Under the pieces are notes generated by a model. The model did no database searches. It had not been told where the DNA came from and worked only from the letters and a program-made list of their open reading frames with translations. A program made the position numbers and the translations under genes. Below, piece after piece: positions 17,461 through 24,833 of a DNA stretch of 36,721 bases. The stretch comes from Bacillota bacterium (GTDB lineage Bacteria > Bacillota > Clostridia > Oscillospirales > Oscillospiraceae), in NCBI GenBank assembly GCA_023402075.1, contig JAEXCS010000010.1, positions 1-36,721 on the forward strand, written 5' to 3'. Position 1 is the first letter of the stretch, and every line of letters begins with the position of its first letter.

Positions 17461-18522
17461 ATGAAAAATTGGAAAAGAGCTCTTGCGATGCTGTCCGTTT
17501 CCGTGATGGCGGCAGGTATGCTGGCTGGCTGCGGTGGCGGCTCCACCCCGGCTGCGTCCGGTTCTGCGGGTGGTTCTGGCTCCGCCGCTGCAAGCGACGC
17601 GGGGGACCCTGTGAACCTGATTTTCTCGATCGCCGCCGTCCCCACCGACGCGCATGGCGCTGCGCAAAAGGTCTTTAAGGAGAAGCTGGAGGAGATCTCC
17701 GGCGGAAACATGACCGTGGAGTGCTACGATTCCGGCACGCTGTACGGGCAGGATACGGAGACGGACGCTCTGAAAAACGGAGACGTGGACATGATTTACA
17801 GCTCCGCCTCCTGGCTGACCGACGGTTCTCCCTGGGTTTCCATGTTTACTGCAGGCTATGTGTTCCAGAGCTATGACCACATGACCAAGGTTCTCAACGG
17901 CGACATCGGCAAAGAGGTTTTTGAGAAGGTTGCCAGTGAGCAGGGAATTCTTCCTCTGGGTGCGTTTTATCTGGGCACCCGCCAGATCAGCCTTTCCGAG
18001 GATCGCGCCATTAAGACGCCCGATGATCTCAAGGGTGTGAACCTGCGGATGCCCAACTCCGAAGCATGGGTCTTCTTGGGCAAGGCCATGGGCGCGAACC
18101 CCACCGCCATTGCCTTCAACGATTTGTATCTGGCGCTGCAGACCGGCACCGTGGATGGTCAGGATAACCCCCTGCCCACCGTGCAGTCCGCCAAGTTCTA
18201 TGAGGTGCAGAAGTCCATCTCTCTGACCAACCATCTGGTGGATTCTGTGTGGCCCACCATGAACCTGAAAAAGTGGAACTCCCTCACCTCCACCCAGCAG
18301 GATTGGGTGATGCAGGCCGTGGAAGCCGCCCGGCAGTCCTGCGACGAGCAGAACCTGAAGACGGAATCCGAGGTTCAGGATTTCCTGAAGGAAAAGGGCC
18401 TGAATATCTATGAAGCCGACGTAGCCACCTTTGCCGACCATGTGCTGTCCGTCTATCTGAATGATTCCATCTCCGATAGCTGGGACAAGGATCTGCTGAG
18501 CGAGATTCAGGCGATGGCCTGA
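17461..18522 (+). CDS. dctP: TRAP transporter substrate-binding lipoprotein (DctP family)
   Basis: The 353-residue receptor binds its ligand outside the cell and delivers it to the QM membrane pair. A lipoprotein signal ends in LAGC with Cys24 as lipidation site, followed by a Gly/Ser/Ala linker (to about 45). The DctP domain shows GTRQISL, the ligand-carboxylate arginine in VNLRMPNSE (Arg196) and the TVDGQDNPLPTV block. The arginine implies a carboxylate-bearing ligand, in line with the family. ATG 17461 is preferred to TTG 17458 because GGAGG then has an 8-base spacing. The neighbours (lyase, kinase, isomerase, mutarotase) suggest a sugar acid or similar ligand rather than a simple C4-dicarboxylate. 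Confidence 0.94.
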   Translation: MKNWKRALAMLSVSVMAAGMLAGCGGGSTPAASGSAGGSGSAAASDAGDPVNLIFSIAAVPTDAHGAAQKVFKEKLEEISGGNMTVECYDSGTLYGQDTETDALKNGDVDMIYSSASWLTDGSPWVSMFTAGYVFQSYDHMTKVLNGDIGKEVFEKVASEQGILPLGAFYLGTRQISLSEDRAIKTPDDLKGVNLRMPNSEAWVFLGKAMGANPTAIAFNDLYLALQTGTVDGQDNPLPTVQSAKFYEVQKSISLTNHLVDSVWPTMNLKKWNSLTSTQQDWVMQAVEAARQSCDEQNLKTESEVQDFLKEKGLNIYEADVATFADHVLSVYLNDSISDSWDKDLLSEIQAMA

Positions 18523-18540
18523 TCTGAAGCGCTACATCCC

Positions 18541-18577
18541 AACCGGGGGGCTGGCAAACCGGCCCCCCGGGTTTTTT
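18541..18577 (+). terminator. Terminator hairpin between TRAP receptor and permease genes
   Basis: A GC stem (CCGGGGGGC 18543-18551 with 18562-18570) is followed by six T, 19 bases after the dctP stop. As dctQ, dctM and the catabolic genes follow in the same direction with no clear new promoter, it probably acts as a partial terminator that gives more receptor than permease. Confidence 0.85.
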
Positions 18578-18644
18578 AAAATTTTCGGGGCGTTCACGTC
18601 GCGCTCCCCATTCCTATCGCAAGGTTCGCTTTTAGAAAGGAGAG

Positions 18645-19247
18645 ATGTTTTTGGACGGCCTGAAAAAAATAGGGCGGTTTATCCGCAACTGCGTGGAATT
18701 GTATATTCCCGTCGTGGCTTTCGTGGCGCTGTTTTTGATTTTCTGTTTTCAGGTTTTTATGCGCTATATCGTCAACAACCCTCAGTCCTGGACGCTGGAG
18801 GTAGAGCAGATGTGCTTTTTATGGCTGGTGCTTTTGGGCGCCTGCTTTGCGCAGCGGGAAAAGGCCCACGTATCGTTCACCCTTCTGTATGACATGCTGG
18901 GCGTGAAGGGAAAAGCAATCACCGCCATGCTGGGGAATCTCCTGATTGCCGTGACCTTTGCGGTGGCGTTTATTCCCTCGCTACGGTATATCTGGGGACT
19001 GATGAGCCGGGCGCAGGTCACCAGCATTCTGAAAATTTCCAAAACATTGGTGTTTATCCCCTATGTGATTTTCCTTGGATTCATTCTGGTGTACTCTCTT
19101 ATGGATATTTACGAGGAGATCAGAGTTCTTCAGGGGGATCAACGGTATATTAATAAGATGCTGAACGAAGGAAAATCCGAGGCGGAGCAGGCTGTTGAGG
19201 CCACCATTCAGCAAGAAAACATCGAAGCCAAAAAGGAGGAACAATAA
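18645..19247 (+). CDS. dctQ: TRAP transporter small permease (DctQ family)
   Basis: The 200-residue membrane protein has four hydrophobic segments (about 18-40, 55-72, 90-112, 128-150). The family pattern around QVFMRYIVNNPQSWTLEVEQMCFLWLVLLG and the AQREKAHVSF turn are clear. DctQ is the small membrane subunit that pairs with DctM. The C-terminal 40 residues are charged and cytoplasmic. The ATG at 18645 sits only two bases from GGAG, which is short; TTG at 18651, two codons later, has better spacing and may be the true start. Its stop is two bases before the dctM start. Confidence 0.92.
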   Translation: MFLDGLKKIGRFIRNCVELYIPVVAFVALFLIFCFQVFMRYIVNNPQSWTLEVEQMCFLWLVLLGACFAQREKAHVSFTLLYDMLGVKGKAITAMLGNLLIAVTFAVAFIPSLRYIWGLMSRAQVTSILKISKTLVFIPYVIFLGFILVYSLMDIYEEIRVLQGDQRYINKMLNEGKSEAEQAVEATIQQENIEAKKEEQ

Positions 19248-19248
19248 C

Positions 19249-20586
19249 ATGGAATATTTGCCTTTGATTGGCTTTCTTGTGGTGTTTGTCTTGATTTTTC
19301 TGCTTCGGATGCCCATACCCACCGGCATGATTGCCGCGTGTATGACCTATTTTATTCTCGGCGCAATTCAGTCCGGTCAGCCCATCGGCGCGGTGCTGAT
19401 GGGAGAAACGGGCAGCTTGCATCTGGTGGCGCAGAAGACGATTGAGCAGGTGTTTACCAACGGCACACTGATTGCCGTCCCCCTGTTTATTTTCGCGGCC
19501 AACATTATGAACGCGGGAAAAATCACGGAGTATGTATTCGGCGTGTGCAAGGGCGTCGTGGGCCGGTTTCACGGCGGATTGGCACACGTAAATGTGCTGG
19601 CCTCGCTGGTGTTTTCCGGAATGACCGGCTCCGCCGTGGCGGACGCCTCCGGTCTTGGCAAGATGGAGATCGACGCCATGCGGCAGGAGGGCTATGATGA
19701 CGGGTTTAGCTGCGCCATCACTGCTGCCAGCGCCACCATCGGGCCGATTTTCCCGCCCTCCATTCCCATGGTCATCTACGCCATGCTGACCAACGCCTCC
19801 GTGGGCGCTTTGTTTATGGCGGGCATGGTTCCCGGCATTTTGCTGGCGCTGGCGCTGGGAATATATGTGTTTCTGATTGCCAGAGTGCGCAAGTATCCCC
19901 GCAGCGAACCGCCTAAGCTGCGCGCTTATCTCCAATACTGCCTGAAGGCCTTCTGGGCCATGCTGACCCCGGTAATTCTGCTGGTAGGCATTTATACCGG
20001 CGTGATGACGCCCACCGAGGCGGGGGCCATCGCGGGATTGTATGCTCTGATTGTGGCAATTTTGGGATATCGTGTTCTGAGCTGGGATGGCTTTAAGCAG
20101 GTTTTGATTGACACCGTACGCTCCACCGGCTCTGTTTCCATTATGGTGGGCGCGGCCTCCGCCATTTCCTTCATCTTCGCCAAGGAGCAGATCGGCGTTA
20201 TGATCGGAAACTGGCTGCTGGGCATTACGGACAACAAATATGTTTTTTTAATAATTGTAAACATTGTCATCCTGATTTTGGGCATGTTTGTGGACACCTC
20301 AGTTATTCAGCTGGTGATGATTCCCATTCTATGGCCCGTGGCCAACGCGCTGGGTGTAAATATCATTCACTTCGGACTGATTATCGTCTTTAACATGATG
20401 GTTGGCCTGTCCACCCCGCCCTTCGGTATGTGCCTGTTCATTACCTCCGGAATTTCCGGCACGCCACTAAAGGACGTGGTAAGAGAGATTAAGTGGCCCG
20501 TTGTGGTGATGCTGATTGTGCTGGGCATCATCACCTATATTCCCGAGGTGGTGCTGTTCCTGCCCCGGATGTTCCATATGATGTAA
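19249..20586 (+). CDS. dctM: TRAP transporter large permease (DctM family)
   Basis: The 445-residue protein has about twelve to thirteen hydrophobic segments and forms the sodium-driven elevator channel of the transporter. Signatures seen are GMTGSAVADASGLG (about 125-138), ATIGPIFPPSIPMVIY (about 162-177), the inverted-repeat counterpart with TPTEAGAIAGLYAL, and STPPFGMCLF near the C-terminus. The start at 19249 was chosen because AAGGAGGA lies eight bases upstream, overlapping the end of dctQ; the longer frame from 19195 runs inside dctQ. It is followed 43 bases later by the lyase gene. Confidence 0.95.
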   Translation: MEYLPLIGFLVVFVLIFLLRMPIPTGMIAACMTYFILGAIQSGQPIGAVLMGETGSLHLVAQKTIEQVFTNGTLIAVPLFIFAANIMNAGKITEYVFGVCKGVVGRFHGGLAHVNVLASLVFSGMTGSAVADASGLGKMEIDAMRQEGYDDGFSCAITAASATIGPIFPPSIPMVIYAMLTNASVGALFMAGMVPGILLALALGIYVFLIARVRKYPRSEPPKLRAYLQYCLKAFWAMLTPVILLVGIYTGVMTPTEAGAIAGLYALIVAILGYRVLSWDGFKQVLIDTVRSTGSVSIMVGAASAISFIFAKEQIGVMIGNWLLGITDNKYVFLIIVNIVILILGMFVDTSVIQLVMIPILWPVANALGVNIIHFGLIIVFNMMVGLSTPPFGMCLFITSGISGTPLKDVVREIKWPVVVMLIVLGIITYIPEVVLFLPRMFHMM

Positions 20587-20629
20587 ACGCAGACCAAGGG
20601 AACGCCTATCATTTTTAAGGAGAAGAATC

Positions 20630-21553
20630 ATGGCTTTTATGATCAATTCCGGCATCTGGCCGGTGATGATTACCCCGTATCACGACGATAAGACGATTGA
20701 TTACAAGGCGATTGAGCGCCTGTGCGACTGGTATGTTGAAAAAGGCTGCGCCGGAATTTTCGCCGTGTGTCAGTCCAGCGAGATGATGTATCTCACTCCT
20801 CAGGAGAAGCTGGATATCGCCAAGGCCACCGTGGACGCGGTAGGCGGACGCATCCAGATCGTTGTTTCCGGCCACACCGCCGACGACAAGCCCTCCCAGT
20901 TCCGGGAGCTGGAGGATATGATGCGGATTCCCGGCATCGGCGCGTATGTTCTGGTAAGCAATCGGCTGGACCAGGATCACGAGGGCGAGGCTGCCTTTGA
21001 AGCCAATGCCCAAGAGATTTTTGACCGGTATCCGGAGATAGACTTCGGAATCTACGAATGCCCCGCCCCTTGGAAGCGGCTGGTTTCCACGGAGTTTCTC
21101 CGCAAGGCCGGCAAAGAGGGACGGATGGTGTTCCTGAAGGACACCTGCTGTGACTATGAGCTGATCCGGGAGCGGCTGAAAGCCGTTGAGGGAACGTCGC
21201 TGAAGATATTCAACGCCAACGCCCAGTCCTGGTACGACAGCGTGCTTCACGGTGCGCAGGGCTACTGCGGCGTGATGGCCAACTTCCACCCCGAGCTTTA
21301 CAAATGGGTTTATGACCACAAGGACTCCGACCCCGAACGGGCGCAGATGGTGGCCCACTTCCTGACCATGGCGGGGATGATCGAGATGCGTATTTACCCC
21401 TGCAACTGCAAATACCACCAGAAGCTGGAGGACGTGCCCATGAGCGTGTACTCCCGCAGCGCCGATGCGGCCAAGCTGGACAAAAACGCCCGGGGCGAGG
21501 TGGAAGCGCTGATTGCCATGGAGAAGTACGTTCGCGGGCAGTTGGGAATTTAA
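20630..21553 (+). CDS. DHDPS / N-acetylneuraminate lyase superfamily aldolase
   Basis: The 307-residue product has the (beta/alpha)8 fold of Schiff-base lyases that make or break C-C bonds at pyruvate or 2-keto acids. Tyr142 in IYECPAP and Lys170 in FLKDTC are the expected catalytic pair. The carboxylate-binding loop, normally GTTGE or GSTGE, reads CQSSE (47-51), so the Thr-Thr or Ser-Thr pair is replaced. This argues against dapA (lysine) or standard nanA and for a subfamily with another substrate. AAGGAG precedes the ATG. Flanked by a TRAP carrier and a sugar kinase, it is inferred to cleave a 2-keto-sugar acid. Confidence 0.88.
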   Translation: MAFMINSGIWPVMITPYHDDKTIDYKAIERLCDWYVEKGCAGIFAVCQSSEMMYLTPQEKLDIAKATVDAVGGRIQIVVSGHTADDKPSQFRELEDMMRIPGIGAYVLVSNRLDQDHEGEAAFEANAQEIFDRYPEIDFGIYECPAPWKRLVSTEFLRKAGKEGRMVFLKDTCCDYELIRERLKAVEGTSLKIFNANAQSWYDSVLHGAQGYCGVMANFHPELYKWVYDHKDSDPERAQMVAHFLTMAGMIEMRIYPCNCKYHQKLEDVPMSVYSRSADAAKLDKNARGEVEALIAMEKYVRGQLGI

Positions 21554-21579
21554 AAGCCGAACCTTGCACGGCTTTTAAA
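21549..21579 (+). terminator. Hairpin over the lyase stop codon
   Basis: An 11-bp stem (21549-21559 with 21569-21579) includes the TAA stop. The base of the stem is A/T and there is no long T run, so it is more likely a transcript-stabilising or weak attenuating hairpin than a full terminator. Confidence 0.5.
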
Positions 21580-21674
21580 AGGGCTGTCCATGGCCGGAAA
21601 GTCACCCGGTCTTCAATAAAAGCGGTCAAAAATCAGCGGCGGACCGTGCGAAGCGGAAAGAGAGGAGCAATTTT

Positions 21675-22673
21675 ATGCTGAAAAGGCCAAAAATTCTGGT
21701 GGCTGGCAGCTTTATGATGGATTTGATCGCGTCTGCACCCAAAGCCCCCGCATCCGGGGAAACTGTCATCGGCACCGATTTCCGCACCGCGCCCGGCGGC
21801 AAGGGCGCAAATCAGGCTGTCCAGTGCGCCCGACTGGGCGCGGAGGTTGTGATGGCGGGGCAGGTAGGCGACGACGCCTTCGGAAAAGAGATGCTGGAGA
21901 CTGCGGCACGGGCAGGCGTGGACGTGAGCCATGTTCAAAAAGACCCCGACAAATCCTCCGGCGTGGGGCACATTCTCTTGGAGGTCACGGAGCGGGGAAC
22001 GCAGAACCGCATCACCGTGGTACCCGGCGCCAACTATTCCACCACCGTGGAGCAGGTGGCGTGGCTGAAGGATGAAATCGGACGGTTTGACATGGTTTTG
22101 CTCCAACTGGAGATTCCCATGGAAGTCAACGTGGCTGTGGCGAAGTATGCCAAGGCGGCGGGGGTTCCCGTGATGCTGAATCCCGCCCCGGCGGCGCCGC
22201 TGCCGGAGGAATTGCTGCGCTGCGTTACCTATCTCTCTCCCAATGAGCACGAGGCTGCGGCCATTGCGGGCCTTCCCCTGCGGGCGGACGAAAGCGGCGT
22301 CAACAAGGCCGATGTGGAGTCTGTCTCGGCGGCCCTGCAAAGCCGGGGCGTGGAAAACGTGATTATTACGCTGGGCGAGAACGGCTCCTCGGCGGCAGGC
22401 CCCTGCGGAATCGACTATACCCCCTGTGTGAAGATGCCGCAGGTGAAGGACCCCACTGCTGCGGGAGACTCTTTTGTGGCGTCATTTTGCACGGCGCATG
22501 CCGCGGGACTGCCGCGGGCGCAGGCGCTGGCCTTTGCCGGTCACGCCGCCGCCATCACTGTTTCACGGATGGGGGCCATGCCGTCCCTCCCCACCATGGA
22601 AGAGGTGCAGGCGTTGCTGCGGGAGCGGGAGTACCGTGAAATTGACCTGACGGAGTTGGACGCGCTGCGATAA
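21675..22673 (+). CDS. PfkB-family carbohydrate kinase (ribokinase-like)
   Basis: The 332-residue product phosphorylates a sugar or sugar acid with ATP. It opens with VAGSFMMDLIA, followed by the GGKGANQAVQCARLG sugar-binding block (about 40-55), LSPNEHEA near 193 and the second PfkB signature DPTAAGDSFVASF at 259-271, where Asp265 is the catalytic base. Ribokinases read DTTGAGD, so Pro and Ala are substitutions. AGAGGAG precedes the ATG. Together with the RbsD/FucU protein downstream it resembles a ribose-type module, but the adjacent lyase and TRAP carrier leave 2-keto-3-deoxy acids open. Confidence 0.9.
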   Translation: MLKRPKILVAGSFMMDLIASAPKAPASGETVIGTDFRTAPGGKGANQAVQCARLGAEVVMAGQVGDDAFGKEMLETAARAGVDVSHVQKDPDKSSGVGHILLEVTERGTQNRITVVPGANYSTTVEQVAWLKDEIGRFDMVLLQLEIPMEVNVAVAKYAKAAGVPVMLNPAPAAPLPEELLRCVTYLSPNEHEAAAIAGLPLRADESGVNKADVESVSAALQSRGVENVIITLGENGSSAAGPCGIDYTPCVKMPQVKDPTAAGDSFVASFCTAHAAGLPRAQALAFAGHAAAITVSRMGAMPSLPTMEEVQALLREREYREIDLTELDALR

Positions 22674-22684
22674 GCATACAAACA

Positions 22685-22725
22685 AAAGCCTTCCTCAGCG
22701 GATTGGCTGCTGAGGAATATGCTTT
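22685..22725 (+). terminator. Intercistronic hairpin
   Basis: TTCCTCAGC (22691-22699) pairs with 22709-22717, extended by AAAGC with GCTTT outside an internal bulge. There is no T run. It sits between the kinase and isomerase genes and probably tunes transcript stability. Confidence 0.5.
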
Positions 22726-22746
22726 CCGTACAGAAAGGAAATAGTT

Positions 22747-23358
22747 ATGAAACATGAGAGTAAGCAGGCGGCGGCCGCGTTTTTATCCTCCGTCCGGGAA
22801 GAGCTTCCCGCATTTATGGAGAAGCTGGACGGCGAGACGTATGAACAGGCGGCGGATCTGATTCTCGCGTCCCGGGCCGGGGGCGGGAGACTGCACGTCA
22901 CCGGCATCGGCAAGCCGGGACATGTGGCTGCGTATATGGCGTCCCTGTTTTCCTCCACCGGAACTCCGTGCTATTTTCTCCATGGAACCGAAGCTGTCCA
23001 CGGTTCCTGCGGCCAACTGGCGGCGGGGGACGTGGTGATTGCCATTTCCAATTCCGGCGAAACGGCGGAGCTGAAAAGCACCGTTCTGGCCATTAAAAAC
23101 AACGGCTGCAAAGTTATCGGCGTATCCGGAAATCCGGAAAGCTGGCTGGCAGGCCAGTCTGATGCGTTTCTCTTTGCCGGCGTGGGTGCGGAGGGCGGCC
23201 CGATGAACCGCGCGCCCCGGAACTCTATTTTGGCGGAGATGGTGACGCTGCAAGCCTTGAGCGCGGCGCTTCAGGTGGAGCAAAATTGGACCGCGCAGGA
23301 GTATGTCCGCTGCCATCCCGGCGGAAAGCTGGGAGAACTTCGAGACGGCGAGAAGTGA
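22747..23358 (+). CDS. SIS-domain sugar-phosphate isomerase (KpsF/GutQ type)
   Basis: The 203-residue product is a single SIS domain. GRLHVTGIGKPGHVA (about 47-62), FLHGTEAVHGSCG and AISNSGETAEL (about 97-107) form the phosphosugar site. The C-terminal RCHPGGKLGEL corresponds to the HPGGALG motif of D-arabinose-5-phosphate isomerases. KpsF/GutQ enzymes are longer because they carry two CBS domains; those are absent here. It would convert an aldose-phosphate and ketose-phosphate pair in the cytoplasm. AGAAAGGAAA precedes the ATG. It is 14 bases from the next gene, so the two are co-translated. Confidence 0.87.
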   Translation: MKHESKQAAAAFLSSVREELPAFMEKLDGETYEQAADLILASRAGGGRLHVTGIGKPGHVAAYMASLFSSTGTPCYFLHGTEAVHGSCGQLAAGDVVIAISNSGETAELKSTVLAIKNNGCKVIGVSGNPESWLAGQSDAFLFAGVGAEGGPMNRAPRNSILAEMVTLQALSAALQVEQNWTAQEYVRCHPGGKLGELRDGEK

Positions 23359-23372
23359 GAGGAGGCAGTCTT

Positions 23373-23780
23373 ATGCTGACCGGAAAGCTGATTCACCCTG
23401 AGCTTTTGTATGCCCTGTCCCGCTGTGGACATGGAGATAAGGTACTGATTGCCGACGGAAACTATCCGCTGGCATCTAAAACCGGAGATGCGGAGAAGAT
23501 ATTTTTGGGCCTTGCCCCCGGCCTTCCCACCGTCACGCAGGTGTTGGAGTGCCTTTTGTCCGTGTGCAACTTTGAAAAAATGGAAGTGATGCAGCCGGAG
23601 GACGACTCCACGCCGGAAATCTTCGGCGAGTTTGAGCGGCTTTTACCTGCCGCCGCCATGGAAAAGCTGGATCGCTGGGCGTTTTACAGCGCCTGCGGTG
23701 AAAAATGCCTGCGTGTGGCAGTTTCCACCGGAGAGGGAAGAACCTTCGCCAATGTGCTTTTGACGGTGGGCTGTGCGTAA
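23373..23780 (+). CDS. RbsD/FucU-family sugar mutarotase
   Basis: The 135-residue product matches the RbsD/FucU fold: IHPELLYALSRCGHGDKVLIADGNYPL at the N-terminus with the catalytic His, then VLECLLSVCNFEKMEVM and a C-terminal GEGRTFANVLLTVG with a Phe-Ala-Asn signature as in FucU. Such proteins interconvert sugar anomers so that kinases or isomerases receive the right form. The start at 23373 was chosen because GAGGAGG lies upstream; the longer frame from 23286 runs through the isomerase gene. Being within the kinase-isomerase operon supports a free or phosphorylated monosaccharide as intermediate. Confidence 0.9.
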   Translation: MLTGKLIHPELLYALSRCGHGDKVLIADGNYPLASKTGDAEKIFLGLAPGLPTVTQVLECLLSVCNFEKMEVMQPEDDSTPEIFGEFERLLPAAAMEKLDRWAFYSACGEKCLRVAVSTGEGRTFANVLLTVGCA

Positions 23781-23817
23781 AGCGCAGTCGCGGAGCCGAT
23801 GAGAGGAGATGTGACGG

Positions 23818-24609
23818 ATGCAAACCCTGAATAGTCCCTTTTCCGATGCGTCATTGGACGTTTATCCCGCAGAGGGGGCGCAGGCCGCGGTGGTGATCTG
23901 CCCCGGCGGGGGATACGCATTTCTCTCAAAGTGGGAAGATTCGTTTGTGGCCCGGGCCTTTAACGAAGCCGGATACCACGCCATTGTGCTGCACTACGGG
24001 GTGGAGCGTCCGCCGCTGAGATGGCGTCCGCTGCGCCAGTTGGCCTGGGCGGTTGCGGCGGTGCGCTGCGGAGAAATTCCCGGACTGCCCGCCATTCAGA
24101 AAATCGCGGTCTGTGGCTTCTCCGCAGGAGGGCATCTGGCCGCAAGTCTTGGCGTGCAGTGGCACAACCCGGCCCTGTTTTTACCGGGAACGGACTTGCT
24201 TTTGCACAGGCCGGACGCGTTGATTTTGGGGTATCCGGTGATTTCTGGCGGAGACTATGCCCATCCGGGCTGCTTCACTCAACTGGCGGGCAAGGACCGC
24301 TCTGTATGGACGGAGTTTTCTTTGGAGCAACTGGTGGATGAAACAAGCGTTCCCGCCTTTTTGTGGCACGCCGTACCGGATGAAAGCGTATCGGTGCAAA
24401 ACAGCGTGCTGTTTTTTCAGGCGCTTTTGCGTAGCCGCGTTCCGGCGGAGCTGCACCTCTATCCCTTTGGCACCCACGGGATGTCTCTGGCTACCCCGGA
24501 GGTGGCCCGCCCGGCAGAAAATCGTCTGGCGGACGCCCATGCGGCCACGTGGTTTCCCTTGGCAGAGCATTGGCTGGCGGATATCTTTTCCGGTCGGGCG
24601 GAAAGCTGA
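23818..24609 (+). CDS. Alpha/beta hydrolase, acetyl-esterase type
   Basis: The 263-residue cytoplasmic hydrolase has an oxyanion block CPGGGYAFLS (about 29-38), nucleophile Ser102 in GFSAGGHLAAS, Asp188 in VPDESV and His220 in GTHGMS, a complete triad in the order of the BD-FAE/Axe esterases. No signal peptide is seen. Such enzymes remove acetyl or other acyl groups from sugars. As last gene of the operon it probably deacylates the imported substrate. GAGAGGAGAT precedes the ATG. The acyl group cannot be told from sequence. Confidence 0.88.
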   Translation: MQTLNSPFSDASLDVYPAEGAQAAVVICPGGGYAFLSKWEDSFVARAFNEAGYHAIVLHYGVERPPLRWRPLRQLAWAVAAVRCGEIPGLPAIQKIAVCGFSAGGHLAASLGVQWHNPALFLPGTDLLLHRPDALILGYPVISGGDYAHPGCFTQLAGKDRSVWTEFSLEQLVDETSVPAFLWHAVPDESVSVQNSVLFFQALLRSRVPAELHLYPFGTHGMSLATPEVARPAENRLADAHAATWFPLAEHWLADIFSGRAES

Positions 24610-24776
24610 CGCGGGCCTTTTATGAAGCATGGCGGTTTTTTGGAACGAGCCGCAAATCCTGTCATGCAAAAGACGCTTCCTGCTCTCATCGGCGGGGAGC
24701 GTTTTCGGTCTGTTCTTAAGGGCAGCCGCAAGCGACAGGATGTGTTGCGGATTTCAGCCGCGACCCGTAGACGGAA

Positions 24777-24810
24777 AGAAAGCCGGACTGACAGTCCGGC
24801 TTTCTCTTTA
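24777..24810. terminator. Terminator between converging hydrolase and chemoreceptor genes
   Basis: A 13-14 bp stem centred on 24790 (AAAGCCGGACT with its inverse) is flanked by pyrimidine-rich tails on both strands. It serves the rightward operon and the leftward chemoreceptor gene. Confidence 0.75.
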
Positions 24811-24833
24811 TACATATTGCAACTGGTGCGCCA

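Noticed and set aside
20630..21553. Assignment as dapA or nanA
   Set aside because: The G-[ST]-T-G-E loop is replaced by CQSSE and the context is a TRAP/kinase operon without nanE or nanK.
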